Source: Rhodopseudomonas sp.
GTDB taxonomy: Bacteria > Pseudomonadota > Alphaproteobacteria > Rhizobiales > Xanthobacteraceae
NCBI GenBank assembly: GCA_016124795.1
Contig: WGNB01000071.1
Coordinates: 1-34,149, forward strand
Reading direction: 5' to 3'
Length of the DNA: 34,149 nucleotides
In this document: one piece after another, positions 8,427 to 16,778 of the stretch
How the letters are laid out: the number at the start of each line of letters is the position of its first letter
Position numbering within the stretch: the stretch's first letter is position 1
Notes under the pieces: model-generated
Seen by the model: the letters and a program-made list of their open reading frames with translations, nothing else
Told to the model about the DNA's origin: nothing
The model's database searches: none
Made by a program: the position numbers and the translations under genes

Positions 8427-9401
8427 ATGGTGGCGGTCGACATGAAGCACCGCCCGGCCGCCCGACGGAATCTGTATAACCGCATTCGCTTCCGGCATTT
8501 GCATTGCTTTCTCGCCATCGCCCGGTACCAGAAGGTCGGTGCGGCGGCGAAAGCCCTGGCGATCTCGCAGCCGGCTTTGTCAAAGACCTTGCACGAACTC
8601 GAAGACGCGCTGGGCATCAGCCTGTTCGAGCGCGGCCGGCGCGGCATGGCGCTCAGCCGCTTCGGCGAAATCTTTCTCCAGCACGCCGCCGGCAGCATCG
8701 CCTCGCTGCGCCACGGCATCGACAGCATCAATGTCGCGCGCGAGGCCAGCGAACATTCGGTGACGGTCGGCGTGTTACCCAACGTGGCGGCGCGGCTGAT
8801 GCCGGAAGCCGTCCGCCTGTTCAACCAGAATGCGTCCGGCGCGCTGGTGCGCGTCGTCGACGGCAACAATCTGCGGCTGCTCGATCAATTGCGGCTCGGC
8901 GAACTCGAACTCGTGGTCGGCCGGCTCGCCAAGGGCGAGCAAATGACCGGGCTCAATTTCGACCACCTTTATTCCGAGACGCTGGCGATCGTGGTCCGGC
9001 GCAAGCATCCATTGGCGGGAGCCAAGAAGCTGACGCCGGCGGCCCTGGCCGCACTACCATGGCTGCTGCCCGATCCGGGCACGATGATCCGGCAGGAGGT
9101 CGATCGCTTCCTGCTGGCCGAAGGCATGACCGTCTCCTCGACCGTCGTTGAATCGACGTCGATCAGCTTCGGCCGCGCCTTTGTCGAGGCCTCCGACGCG
9201 ATCTGGTTCGTGCCGCATGGCGTCGTCCAGGCCGATATCGCCAAAGGTCATCTCACCGCCTTGCCGACCCCCGCCGGCGCCATGGAAGGACCGGTCGGCA
9301 TCACCACCCGTGCCGACATCGAACCGACGCTGGCCGGCCGGCTGATGATCGAAGCCGTTCGCCAGGCCGCCAAGGCAATGGGCGCCACCCGCGAGCGATA
9401 A
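8427..9401 (+). CDS. LysR-type transcriptional regulator, PcaQ-like
   Basis: 324 residues: a winged HTH at about 20-80 (FRHLHCFLAIARYQKVGAAA, then SQPALSKTLHELEDALG and LFERGRRG), then a type-2 periplasmic-binding-like effector domain from about 105. The HTH phrase RIRFRHL, the LRLGELELVVGRL segment and MTGLNFDHLYSE resemble PcaQ, the beta-ketoadipate-pathway activator of rhizobia. No pca gene is nearby; the downstream gene is a sulfatase on the same strand. A related aromatic or organosulfur effector is therefore plausible, but it is an inference. ATG 8427 is the longest supported start; ATG 8442 (five codons in) is an alternative, and neither has a strong ribosome site. Confidence 0.85.
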   Translation: MVAVDMKHRPAARRNLYNRIRFRHLHCFLAIARYQKVGAAAKALAISQPALSKTLHELEDALGISLFERGRRGMALSRFGEIFLQHAAGSIASLRHGIDSINVAREASEHSVTVGVLPNVAARLMPEAVRLFNQNASGALVRVVDGNNLRLLDQLRLGELELVVGRLAKGEQMTGLNFDHLYSETLAIVVRRKHPLAGAKKLTPAALAALPWLLPDPGTMIRQEVDRFLLAEGMTVSSTVVESTSISFGRAFVEASDAIWFVPHGVVQADIAKGHLTALPTPAGAMEGPVGITTRADIEPTLAGRLMIEAVRQAAKAMGATRER

Positions 9402-9500
9402 CCGGGTGGCAATGAACGACCGCGAAAAACTCATTTCCACCCGGGGCACGGCTCAGCCAATCTGCCGCGCCATGCGGCGGCGATGCCGGAAGGAGACCTC

Positions 9501-11108
9501 ATGACGCGCGCGTCCAAGCGACCCAGTTTCGTTCTGTTCATCACCGATCAACACCGCGCCGACTACCTCGGCTGTTACGGCCATCCGGTGCTGCGCACGC
9601 CGCATATCGACTCGATCGCGGCGCGCGGCACCGCCTTCGATCGCTTTTACGTCAACAGCCCCGTCTGCATGCCCAACCGCGCCAGCCTGATGACCGGCCG
9701 CATGCCGTCGGTGCACGGCGTGCGCAGCAACGGCATCCCGCTGTCGCGTCAGGCGGTCACCTTCACCGAACTCTTGCGCGCCGCCGGCTATCGCACCGCG
9801 CTGATCGGCAAAAGCCATTTACAGAATTTCACCGGCAACCCGCCCTTGGCCAAACCGCGTGTGCCGCCGGAGGGTTACCGCAGCCCGCCGCCGAGTCTCG
9901 CGCAGGCCGTGCGCAACGATCTGGACAGCGCCGACTACGATCAGGAACAACCCGGCTTCTGGCAGCGCGACGACGCCCATGTCGAGACGCCCTATTACGG
10001 CTTCGATCATGTCGAGCTGGTGCGCGGCCATGGCGACACGGTCAATGGCGACTACATGCATTGGCTGCTGGCGCGCGAGCCGAAGGCAGCGGACATGCTC
10101 GGCCCGGAAAATTCGCTGCCGCACGATTACATTTGTCCGCAGGCGCACCGCACCGCCATTCCGGCCGAACTTTATTCGACCGCCTATATCGCCGAACGCG
10201 CCGCCGCCTATCTCGCGGAGCAAGCCGCCAGGGACGACGACACGCCGTTCTTCCTGATGGTGTCGTTTCCCGATCCGCATCATCCGTTCAATCCGCCGGG
10301 CAAGTACTGGGACATGTACAAGCCCGCGCAATTCCCGGTGCCGGAAGCCTTCTCCCGCAACGACTGGACGCCGCCCCCGCATGTCCAGGAAGTCATCGAC
10401 GCGCGCGACCGCGGCACCGCCAACCTCAAGGGCATGCGTTCGATCGCGACGACGCCACGCGAGGCGCAGGAAGCGCAAGCTTTGACCTGCGGCATGATCG
10501 CCTGCATCGACGACGCCGTTGGCGTCGTGCTCGGCGCGCTTGATGACAGTGGCCGTACCGACGATACGGTCGTGACTTTCACGACCGATCATGGCGACCA
10601 CCTCGGCGACCATCGCTTGCTGCTCAAGGGCGCCGAGCAATATCAGAGCATCGTGCGCGTGCCCTTCATCTGGCACGACCCGCAGGCGCCGCGCGGCGGC
10701 GCGCGCAGCGGCGCGCTCGCCTCGACGCTGGATATTCCGGCGACCATTCTCGATCGCGCGCAACTGACGCCTTATTACGGCTTGCAGGGCCGCAGCCTGT
10801 TGCCGGTCATCGACGGCAAGGACAACGGCCGCGAGGCCGCCTTCATCCAATACGACCACCAACTCGCCGGTCTGCCGCCGGACATGGGATTGCGGGTCCA
10901 CTCGCTGGTCGATGCGCGCTGGCGGATCAGCGTCGTGCTCGGTCGCGACGATGGCGAGCTTTACGACCTCGCCGCCGATCCCGGCGAGTTCAACAATCTA
11001 TGGACGTCGCAAGCCCATGCCGGCGTGCGCGCCGAACTGATGGAACGACTGGCGCGCATCGAGATGGCGCATGTCGACCGGGTGCCGATCCCGACGCAGC
11101 AGGCTTGA
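9501..11108 (+). CDS. Type I (formylglycine, Cys-type) sulfatase
   Basis: 535-residue arylsulfatase-superfamily hydrolase cleaving a sulfate ester. The activation motif CMPNRASLMTG (Cys56, Arg60) fits C-x-P-x-R-x4-TG, so Cys56 should become formylglycine. Metal ligands are suggested by Asp16 in FITDQHRADYLG and by TTDHGDHLGDH near residue 365. The catalytic Lys/His are likely in IGKSH (about 104) and LLKGAEQYQS. No signal peptide is visible, so it is probably cytoplasmic. ATG 9501 is chosen because AGGAG lies 5 nt upstream, better than the ATG at 9483. No formylglycine-generating enzyme is in the window. Choline sulfatase and phosphonate monoester hydrolase are related options; the substrate is unknown. 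Confidence 0.9.
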   Translation: MTRASKRPSFVLFITDQHRADYLGCYGHPVLRTPHIDSIAARGTAFDRFYVNSPVCMPNRASLMTGRMPSVHGVRSNGIPLSRQAVTFTELLRAAGYRTALIGKSHLQNFTGNPPLAKPRVPPEGYRSPPPSLAQAVRNDLDSADYDQEQPGFWQRDDAHVETPYYGFDHVELVRGHGDTVNGDYMHWLLAREPKAADMLGPENSLPHDYICPQAHRTAIPAELYSTAYIAERAAAYLAEQAARDDDTPFFLMVSFPDPHHPFNPPGKYWDMYKPAQFPVPEAFSRNDWTPPPHVQEVIDARDRGTANLKGMRSIATTPREAQEAQALTCGMIACIDDAVGVVLGALDDSGRTDDTVVTFTTDHGDHLGDHRLLLKGAEQYQSIVRVPFIWHDPQAPRGGARSGALASTLDIPATILDRAQLTPYYGLQGRSLLPVIDGKDNGREAAFIQYDHQLAGLPPDMGLRVHSLVDARWRISVVLGRDDGELYDLAADPGEFNNLWTSQAHAGVRAELMERLARIEMAHVDRVPIPTQQA

Positions 11109-11120
11109 TCCCGCAGCGAC

Positions 11121-11157
11121 GATCCAGAAGCGGGCCTGACAAGGCCCGCTTCGGATC
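11121..11157. terminator. Bidirectional hairpin between convergent sulfatase and Bug genes
   Basis: Perfect 10-bp stem GAAGCGGGCC/GGCCCGCTTC with a TGACAA loop, extended by GATCC/GGATC after a one-base bulge. It lies between two convergent stops, the usual place for a shared terminator. A U-run is missing on both strands, so the termination role is inferred from position and stem strength. Confidence 0.6.
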
Positions 11158-11171
11158 GCACCGTCGACGCT

Positions 11172-12143
11172 CTAGCCAGCCTTGAAGCCGGTCGCCACGA
11201 CGATCTTGCGCCAACGCTCGATCTGCTCGGTGATTTCCTTGCTGAACGCGGCGCCGGTGAGTCCGGGAACCTCGAAGCCGAGGTCTTCCAGCTTCTTTTT
11301 GACCGCCGGATCGGCATGCGCGGCGATCGCCGCCTTCAGCAGCCGCTCGCGCACGTCGGGCGGCGTCGATGCGCGCACGAACAGTCCGAACCAGATGGTC
11401 GCGGTAAACTCCGGATGCCCCAGTTCGGCGAAAGTCGGCACGTTGGGCATCAGCCGGAACCGCTTGGCGCCGGTCGTGGCAATCGGGTTGAGCTTGCCGG
11501 CATTGATGTGCGGCAAGGCGGCGGCGACCTGATCGAAGCCAAGCGGCACCGTTCCGGCGAGCAGCGCGGTGGTCAGCGGCGCCGCGCCCCGATAAGGCAC
11601 ATGGGTCATGTCGACGCCGAAGGTCTTGTTCATCTGGAAGCCGAGGAAGTGCGACGGCGTGCCCGGGCTGAACGAGCCGTAGCTGGTCTTGCCCTTGTTG
11701 GCCTTCACCCAGGCGACCAGATCCTTGAGGTTCTTGGCCGGCACGCTCGGGCTGGTGGTCAGCACCAGCGGCGCCTCGACGCCCTTGATCAGCGGCGTGA
11801 AGTCCGACGTCTTCCACGGCAGGTTGGCAAAAGCGCTGGGATTGATCTCGGTCATCGACTGGGTACCGACCCAGACCGTCAAACCATCCGCCGGCGCCTG
11901 CGCCACCGTGTGCGCCGAGATATTGCCATTAGCACCGGGCTTGTTCTCGACGATGACGCTCTGTCCCAATTCCTGCTTCATGCGCTCGGCGATGATGCGG
12001 GCGTAGGGATCGAGTGCGCCACCGGGTGGCGTACCGACGATGAAATGGATGGTGCCGGTGGTCGACTCGCTGGCCGACGCGGGCGCCATGACGCCGGCCG
12101 TCGTCAACGCGACCGCCGCGATGGCGGTGATAAGTCCTCGCAT
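11172..12143 (-). CDS. Bug-family tripartite tricarboxylate transporter substrate-binding protein
   Basis: 323-residue periplasmic solute-binding protein. The signal peptide (MRGLITAIAAVALTTAGV, cleavage near SAS at about residue 24) is followed by the family landmarks: HFIVGTPPGGALDPYAR, VIVENKPGANGNI, VPYRGAAPLTTALLAG and VPTFAELG near the C-terminal third. Bug proteins capture carboxylates or related small acids for TctAB membrane partners. No tctA or tctB lies nearby, so this is one of the many orphan copies seen in proteobacteria. ATG 12143 has an excellent GGAGG 5 nt upstream; the frame is open 32 codons further, but without a ribosome site. It converges on the sulfatase, which suggests a shared substrate theme only weakly. 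Confidence 0.92.
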   Translation of the reverse strand: MRGLITAIAAVALTTAGVMAPASASESTTGTIHFIVGTPPGGALDPYARIIAERMKQELGQSVIVENKPGANGNISAHTVAQAPADGLTVWVGTQSMTEINPSAFANLPWKTSDFTPLIKGVEAPLVLTTSPSVPAKNLKDLVAWVKANKGKTSYGSFSPGTPSHFLGFQMNKTFGVDMTHVPYRGAAPLTTALLAGTVPLGFDQVAAALPHINAGKLNPIATTGAKRFRLMPNVPTFAELGHPEFTATIWFGLFVRASTPPDVRERLLKAAIAAHADPAVKKKLEDLGFEVPGLTGAAFSKEITEQIERWRKIVVATGFKAG

Positions 12144-12584
12144 GTCATCCTCCCTGAATACAGGCATCGGACCGACAAGCCCCCGCCCGCTTTTTTTGAC
12201 TGTTTTGCCGGCGCTAGTCGGGCCGCGAGAAATCTCCAAGTCTGGCGCGTGATTTCGGCCCGCTGCCGCGCATATAATGACGCTCCGGGCGATATTTGTG
12301 CGGCGCTTCGATCATTCTGGCAAGACGGCGCAGGCCAGCCGCCACGGCCTCGAACGGACCTTTGATACAAAGCCTGAAGAAATCATTCGCCATGGCGTCG
12401 CGGCATTTTCGGCTGGTACGGGCAAAGCGCCTGCGCGCCCGCCCGCGATTCGAACGGCTGTCGCCGTCGCGACGGCCATGCCAGCCTATCGCCGCGCCAT
12501 TGTAAAATGACGATTACACGGCTTGCCATAACCGCACGGCTATGGCGCCTTTCCGAAGCGACCCGGCCGGCCCGGCCGCGGCCG
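12144..12584. other. 441-bp intergenic region between Bug gene start and parC stop
   Basis: Open frames here have no ribosome site and Arg-rich out-of-phase composition, so I call no gene. Two structures are visible. A perfect TATAAT lies on the + strand at 12273-12278, without a clear -35 partner. A hairpin GCCATA-A-CCG-CA-CGG-C-TATGGC at 12525-12546 sits just past the parC stop and may end parC transcripts, although no U-run follows on the minus strand. Confidence 0.45.
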
Positions 12585-14858
12585 TCACTCGTCGTTCTTG
12601 GCCGCCGCCGGCGCGCCGCGGAACTTGTTGTTCTTCGGCAGGCCCTGCGCGATCCGGCCGGCATCGGCGCGGTTGGCGCGCCAATCCTTCAGTTCCTTCA
12701 TCGACATCGAATGGCTGCGGCCGGCGCCGTCCACCCAGGTCAAGCCCTCGCTCGCCTTGAAAGTAGTAATGTCGGACAGGCCCTTGGCCAGATAGCGCTG
12801 CAAGCGGACGCCGCGACCGCGCGTCATCTCCGGCACCTGATCGAGACCGAAAATCACCATCTTGCGGTTCTCGCCGATCACCGCCAGCGTATCGCCTTCG
12901 ACCACGGTGATCGCCACCGCCTTGTCGGGCTCCTTCAGGTTCAGAACCTGCTTGCCCTTGCGGGTCGCGCTCAGGCATTCGCTTTCCGGCACGATGAAGC
13001 CGTTGCCCTGATAGCTCGCCACCAGGAACTTGCGGTCGCCCTGATAAGGCATCACCGACACGATTTCGGCATCCTGCTCGATATCGAAGAACAGCCGGAT
13101 CGGTTCGCCATGACCGCGCCCGCCCGGCAGCTTCTGGGCGTCGAGAATGTAGAACTTGCCGTTGCCGGCAAAGATCATCAACTTGGCGGTGGTTTCGGTC
13201 GGGAAAGAGAACTTCAACGAGTCGTCGGTCTTGAAACCGATGCCCGACAGATCGGTGACATGGCCGCGCAAGGCGCGAATCCAGCCCTTGTCCGACACCA
13301 CGACGGTGATCGGCTCGCGGATCGCCATCGCCTCTTCGATCGCGGCCACGTCGTGTTCCGGCGCCAGCGCGAAATCGGTGCGGCGCTTGCCGAGCTTGGT
13401 CTTGGGCCCGAACAGCTCCTTCGTCTCCTTGATCTGCGCGGCAATCGCCTGCCATTGCAGATCGGTCGAACCGAGCAGCTTCTTGAGTTCGCTGCGTTCG
13501 GACTTCAGCGCCTTTTCCTCGCCGCGGATTTCCATCTCTTCCAGCTTGCGCAAATTGCGCAGCCGCATGTTGAGAATGGCGTCGGCCTGGATCTCGGTGA
13601 TCTTGAAGGTCTTCATCAGGACGGGCTTGGGCTCGTCCTCGGTGCGGATGATCTTGATGACCTTGTCGATATTCAGATAGGCGACCAGGAATCCGCCCAG
13701 CACCTCGATGCGATGATCGATCTGCGCCAGCCGATGCTTCGAACGCCGGATCAACACCTCGCGGCGGTGCTCGAGCCATTCGGTCAGCGCTTCGGCGAGA
13801 CCGAGCACCTTGGGAATGCGGCCCTTGACCAGCACGTTCATGTTGAGCGGGATGCGGGTCTCGAGCTCGCTCAGCTTGAACAGCGACTCCATCAGCAATT
13901 CGGCGTCGACGGTGCGGGCGCGCGGCTCGATCACCAGCCGGACATCTTCGGCCGACTCGTCGCGAATGTCGGCAACCAGCGGCAGCTTCTTGTCGTTCAG
14001 CAATTCGGCGAGCTTCTCGACCAGCCGCGACTTCTGCACCAGATACGGCATCTCGGTGATGACGATCACGTAAGTGCCGCGGCTGCCCTCTTCCTGATGC
14101 CAGCGCGCCCGCACCCGGAACGAGCCGCGGCCCGTGGTATAAGCCTCGGCGATCGCGTCCGGCGTGTCGACGCAGATGCCGCCGGTCGGGAAATCCGGAC
14201 CCTTGACGTATTTCAGCAAGGTCTTGGACCGCGCATTCGGCGTCGCGATCAGATGCAGCGCAGCGTCACAAAGTTCGGCGGCGTTGTGCGGCGGGATCGA
14301 AGTCGCCATGCCGACCGCGATGCCCTGCGAACCGTTGGCCAACAAGTTCGGGAACGCCGCCGGCAGCACCGCCGGTTCTTCGTCGGTGCCATCGTAGCTC
14401 GGCCGGAAATCGACGGCGTCCTCGTCGATGCCGTCGATCAGCAACCGGGCGACTTCGGTCAGCCGCGCTTCGGTGTAGCGCATGGCGGCCGGGTTATCGC
14501 CGTCAATATTGCCGAAGTTGCCCTGGCCATCGACCAGCGGATAGCGCTGCGAGAAATCCTGCGCCAGACGGACCAACGCGTCATAGATCGCCTGGTCGCC
14601 ATGCGGATGGAAATTGCCCATCACGTCGCCGACCACCTTGGCCGACTTCTTGAACGCCGCATTGGGGTCGAGCCGCAGCAGCCGCATCCCGTAAAGAATA
14701 CGGCGATGAACCGGCTTGAGGCCGTCGCGCGCGTCCGGCAGCGCCCGGTTCATGATGGTCGACAGCGCGTAAGCCAGATAGCGCTCCTCGAGCGCGACCT
14801 GAAGCGAAACGTCTTCGATATGGCCCTTGTCGGGCGGAGGAATCAGTCTTTTACCCAT
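12585..14858 (-). CDS. parC: DNA topoisomerase IV subunit A
   Basis: 757 residues. ParC cleaves and rejoins DNA and works with ParE (not in the window) to decatenate replicated chromosomes. The N-terminal breakage-reunion domain has [19 protein letters not shown], the [14 protein letters not shown] segment (84-97) and catalytic Tyr128 in [25 protein letters not shown] block follows near residue 180, and a beta-pinwheel C-terminal domain from about 495 carries degenerate GyrA-box-like blades. The shorter C-terminus and the absence of a canonical GyrA box separate it from GyrA. The start ATG 14858 begins MGKRLIPPP, typical of alphaproteobacterial ParC. Position 89, a Ser in enterobacterial ParC, is Gln here. 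Confidence 0.95.
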   Translation of the reverse strand: MGKRLIPPPDKGHIEDVSLQVALEERYLAYALSTIMNRALPDARDGLKPVHRRILYGMRLLRLDPNAAFKKSAKVVGDVMGNFHPHGDQAIYDALVRLAQDFSQRYPLVDGQGNFGNIDGDNPAAMRYTEARLTEVARLLIDGIDEDAVDFRPSYDGTDEEPAVLPAAFPNLLANGSQGIAVGMATSIPPHNAAELCDAALHLIATPNARSKTLLKYVKGPDFPTGGICVDTPDAIAEAYTTGRGSFRVRARWHQEEGSRGTYVIVITEMPYLVQKSRLVEKLAELLNDKKLPLVADIRDESAEDVRLVIEPRARTVDAELLMESLFKLSELETRIPLNMNVLVKGRIPKVLGLAEALTEWLEHRREVLIRRSKHRLAQIDHRIEVLGGFLVAYLNIDKVIKIIRTEDEPKPVLMKTFKITEIQADAILNMRLRNLRKLEEMEIRGEEKALKSERSELKKLLGSTDLQWQAIAAQIKETKELFGPKTKLGKRRTDFALAPEHDVAAIEEAMAIREPITVVVSDKGWIRALRGHVTDLSGIGFKTDDSLKFSFPTETTAKLMIFAGNGKFYILDAQKLPGGRGHGEPIRLFFDIEQDAEIVSVMPYQGDRKFLVASYQGNGFIVPESECLSATRKGKQVLNLKEPDKAVAITVVEGDTLAVIGENRKMVIFGLDQVPEMTRGRGVRLQRYLAKGLSDITTFKASEGLTWVDGAGRSHSMSMKELKDWRANRADAGRIAQGLPKNNKFRGAPAAAKNDE

Positions 14859-15020
14859 GCTGGAGTGCTAATGCCTCAATTCCAGATGAACAAGCGATGA
14901 ACGGATCAGCCAGCGAATCTTCGATATTTTTGCGGTATCTTTGGACCTGTCGCCGACTATCGGCGTTATTGTCGGGGCATTTTTAGGGCCGGAACCGACG
15001 ATTCCGAGGGGAGGACATCG

Positions 15021-15386
15021 ATGCGGCTGATCGTGGTGCTGGCCGCCTGCCTCTGGGTCGCGCAAAGCGTGGCCGCCCTGGCGCAAGGTCCGGATCGCCA
15101 AGGCCCGGACCGAAATGTGGCGCCGACCGCCACCGGAGAGCCGGCCTCCGCCCGCGACGCGCGGATGACACAGCCGCCGATGACACTGGCGCTCTCAACA
15201 CCGCTCTCTGTGACCCAGATCACAGCCGCCGCGCCCCATTCGGTCCATAATTGCCACAAAGCTTGGCGCTGCGGTCCCTACGACTGCGGCTGGCGCCGCG
15301 TCTGCACCCGGTCGGGCTGGCGTCCTTTCTGGCACGCCCGCCAGACCACCTGGCGTCGCCACCAATGGCGGCATCACTACTGGTGA
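15021..15386 (+). CDS. Small secreted Arg/Trp/His-rich protein with paired cysteines
   Basis: 121 residues, family not recognised. A clear signal peptide (LIVVLAACLWVAQSVAALAQ, cleavage near residue 22) precedes a polar, probably disordered middle. A compact C-terminal segment follows with the spacing C-x5-C-x4-C-x5-C, then a basic tail with several Trp and His ending HHYW. ATG 15021 has a strong GGGGAGG site upstream. The CX5C plus RVC-x3-GW pattern recurs in the next gene, 154 bp downstream on the same strand. It diverges from parC. Periplasmic or extracellular location is inferred; two disulfides or metal binding are possible. Confidence 0.65.
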   Translation: MRLIVVLAACLWVAQSVAALAQGPDRQGPDRNVAPTATGEPASARDARMTQPPMTLALSTPLSVTQITAAAPHSVHNCHKAWRCGPYDCGWRRVCTRSGWRPFWHARQTTWRRHQWRHHYW

Positions 15387-15540
15387 CGACATACCGGCGA
15401 AAAGAATTAGAGGCATGATGTCAAAGCCGGTACGCTGCGAGCCGGCCGTCGAATTAAGTCGCGGCTTTTGTCCGATCGTTCGGTTGCGCGGGTCATGGCG
15501 ACCCGTGGCCGGGGCGACGATCACTGGGAGAAACAAACAC

Positions 15541-15783
15541 ATGCGTATGATCATCCTGTCGACTCTGTTTGCACTCGGCGTCGGCATTGCCGGCGCGCCT
15601 GCCGCTTCGGCCGCTCCGATCAGCGGCCTCAGCACCGCAGTCCCGAGCGCTTCGATGGTCGAAGACGTGCAGTACTACTATCGCCGTCGGCCGGTCTGCC
15701 GCACCGTGCGGGTGTGCCGCTATTCGCGCTATGAGCGCCGCCGGATCTGCCACCTCGAGCGCGTCTGCCGTCGCGGCTGGTAA
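15541..15783 (+). CDS. Small secreted Arg-rich protein with CX5C pairs
   Basis: 80 residues: signal peptide (MRMIILSTLFALGVGIAGAP, cleavage near ASA at about 24), a short linker, then a highly basic tail with four cysteines spaced C-x5-C-x10-C-x5-C and ending RRGW. The repeated units VCRTVRVC and ICHLERVC suggest an internal duplication. ATG 15541 follows GGGAG by 10 nt; ATG 15547 would also fit. A strong intrinsic terminator starts 26 bp after the stop, good evidence that this is a transcribed gene. Similar short hypothetical proteins are, from memory, common in Rhizobiales, without known function. Confidence 0.68.
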   Translation: MRMIILSTLFALGVGIAGAPAASAAPISGLSTAVPSASMVEDVQYYYRRRPVCRTVRVCRYSRYERRRICHLERVCRRGW

Positions 15784-15808
15784 TCGGCCTCATCCGAATG
15801 AGTAAACA

Positions 15809-15842
15809 CCGGCCCGGCCTGCAAGCCGGGCCGGTTTTTTTT
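15809..15842 (+). terminator. Intrinsic terminator after the small CX5C gene
   Basis: Perfect 10-bp GC stem CCGGCCCGGC/GCCGGGCCGG with loop CTGCAA, followed by eight Ts. It is the strongest terminator in the window and serves the rightward small gene; recO arrives convergently from the other side. Confidence 0.92.
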
Positions 15843-15896
15843 GAAGCTGACGATGCGTGCGGCGGTGCGTTGACGCGGCCCGGCGATACGAGGCGA

Positions 15897-16631
15897 TTAC
15901 GCGACTTGCGGCAGGGCGCGCTCCAGCGCGGCGATGAAATGCATCCGTTCGTCCGCGAGCGTCTGGCCGCGCGGATCGAGCACATGGCGTTGCAGAAAGA
16001 AACCGGTCAGCGCGAAGCCGTCGGCCAGGTCGCCATCCCCGGGCAAACCATCGGGGTCTTGCAGAAAGGCCGGCAGCCGCAGCAGACGGTCGGCGTAAGG
16101 CGCGCCCGCCTGACGCGACACCGCCCGGCCCGACTTCGGCGACACATAGATCAGGTCGGCCGTCGTGCCGGTGGCGGCGCATTCCTCCAGATCGAGGCCG
16201 AAGCCGAGCTCGGCAAGCACCTGCAATTCGAAACGAGCGACCACCGGCGCGGCCCAGGCGGCATCTTCCAGCCGATCGAGAATCCGTTCGAATTCCAGGA
16301 ACAACTCCAGATGCGGATCGCGTTCCGGCAACAGCCGCATCAAGGCCGCCAGATGGGTCACGCCATAGATCGCGTGCGAGGCGCCAAAGAAGTTCGAGGC
16401 GCGCTGGCGCATCGGTTCGACGGTGAAGTGGCCGAGATGCTCGTCGAGCCGCGCCCGCCAGGTCACGTTCAGGGAATTGCCGGTCTGCAACAGCGGCTTC
16501 ATCCGGGTGCCGAAACCGCCACGCACCATACCGAGATGGCGGCCGTGCTCGCGCGTCATCAGCTCGAGGATGGCGGACGCCTCCCCGTGCCGCCGCACGC
16601 CGATCACGATGCCTTCATCGGTCCATTGCAT
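15897..16631 (-). CDS. recO: DNA repair protein RecO
   Basis: 244 residues. RecO loads RecA onto SSB-covered single-strand DNA and anneals strands in the RecFOR gap-repair pathway. The N-terminal OB fold begins [21 protein letters not shown] and includes [11 protein letters not shown]. The C-terminal helical domain contains [18 protein letters not shown] and, near residue 180, [19 protein letters not shown]. The zinc-finger cysteines of some RecO proteins are absent, as is usual in alphaproteobacteria. It is the last gene of the leftward pdxJ-to-recO block, but is separated from era by 147 bp that contain a repeat and a candidate promoter, so it may be transcribed independently. Confidence 0.93.
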   Translation of the reverse strand: MQWTDEGIVIGVRRHGEASAILELMTREHGRHLGMVRGGFGTRMKPLLQTGNSLNVTWRARLDEHLGHFTVEPMRQRASNFFGASHAIYGVTHLAALMRLLPERDPHLELFLEFERILDRLEDAAWAAPVVARFELQVLAELGFGLDLEECAATGTTADLIYVSPKSGRAVSRQAGAPYADRLLRLPAFLQDPDGLPGDGDLADGFALTGFFLQRHVLDPRGQTLADERMHFIAALERALPQVA

Positions 16632-16660
16632 GGATAGAAAGACTCATTTCCGCCGGACCA

Positions 16661-16673
16661 GGTTATTATAACC
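16661..16673 (-). promoter_or_regulatory. Candidate recO -10 box inside a palindrome
   Basis: The 13-bp palindrome GGTTATTATAACC reads on the minus strand with a perfect TATAAT (16670-16665), about 34 nt upstream of the recO ATG. The -35 region at the right distance (CGCATT) is poor. The palindrome could also be an operator. Confidence 0.45.
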
Positions 16674-16696
16674 GGCCCAACTCACAAATGCGGCAG

Positions 16697-16755
16697 GCCG
16701 CCCTCACCCGTCCGCCATCGCTCGGCGGTCGACCTCTCCCTATGGAAGAGGTGAA
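16697..16755. repeat. Degenerate interspersed palindromic repeat between era and recO
   Basis: Shows the CCCTCACCCG ... CGGTCGACCTCTCCC ... GGAAGAGGTGA pattern of a repeat family seen in intergenic regions of many alphaproteobacteria (recalled, not searched). The GACCTCTCC/GGAAGAGGT arms form a hairpin with one bulge. Only one copy is in the window. Confidence 0.5.
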
Positions 16756-16778
16756 ACGAGTGCGCGGCACAAGCTAGT

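Noticed and set aside
12447-12455. GATTCGAAC, which on the minus strand reads as a tRNA T-loop GTTCGAATC
   Set aside because: The flanking five bases on each side do not pair as a T-stem, and no acceptor or anticodon arm can be drawn.
12507-14900. 797-codon open frame on the + strand opposite parC
   Set aside because: It mirrors parC codon for codon and has no domain-like sequence or ribosome site; parC on the minus strand has the catalytic tyrosine and family motifs.
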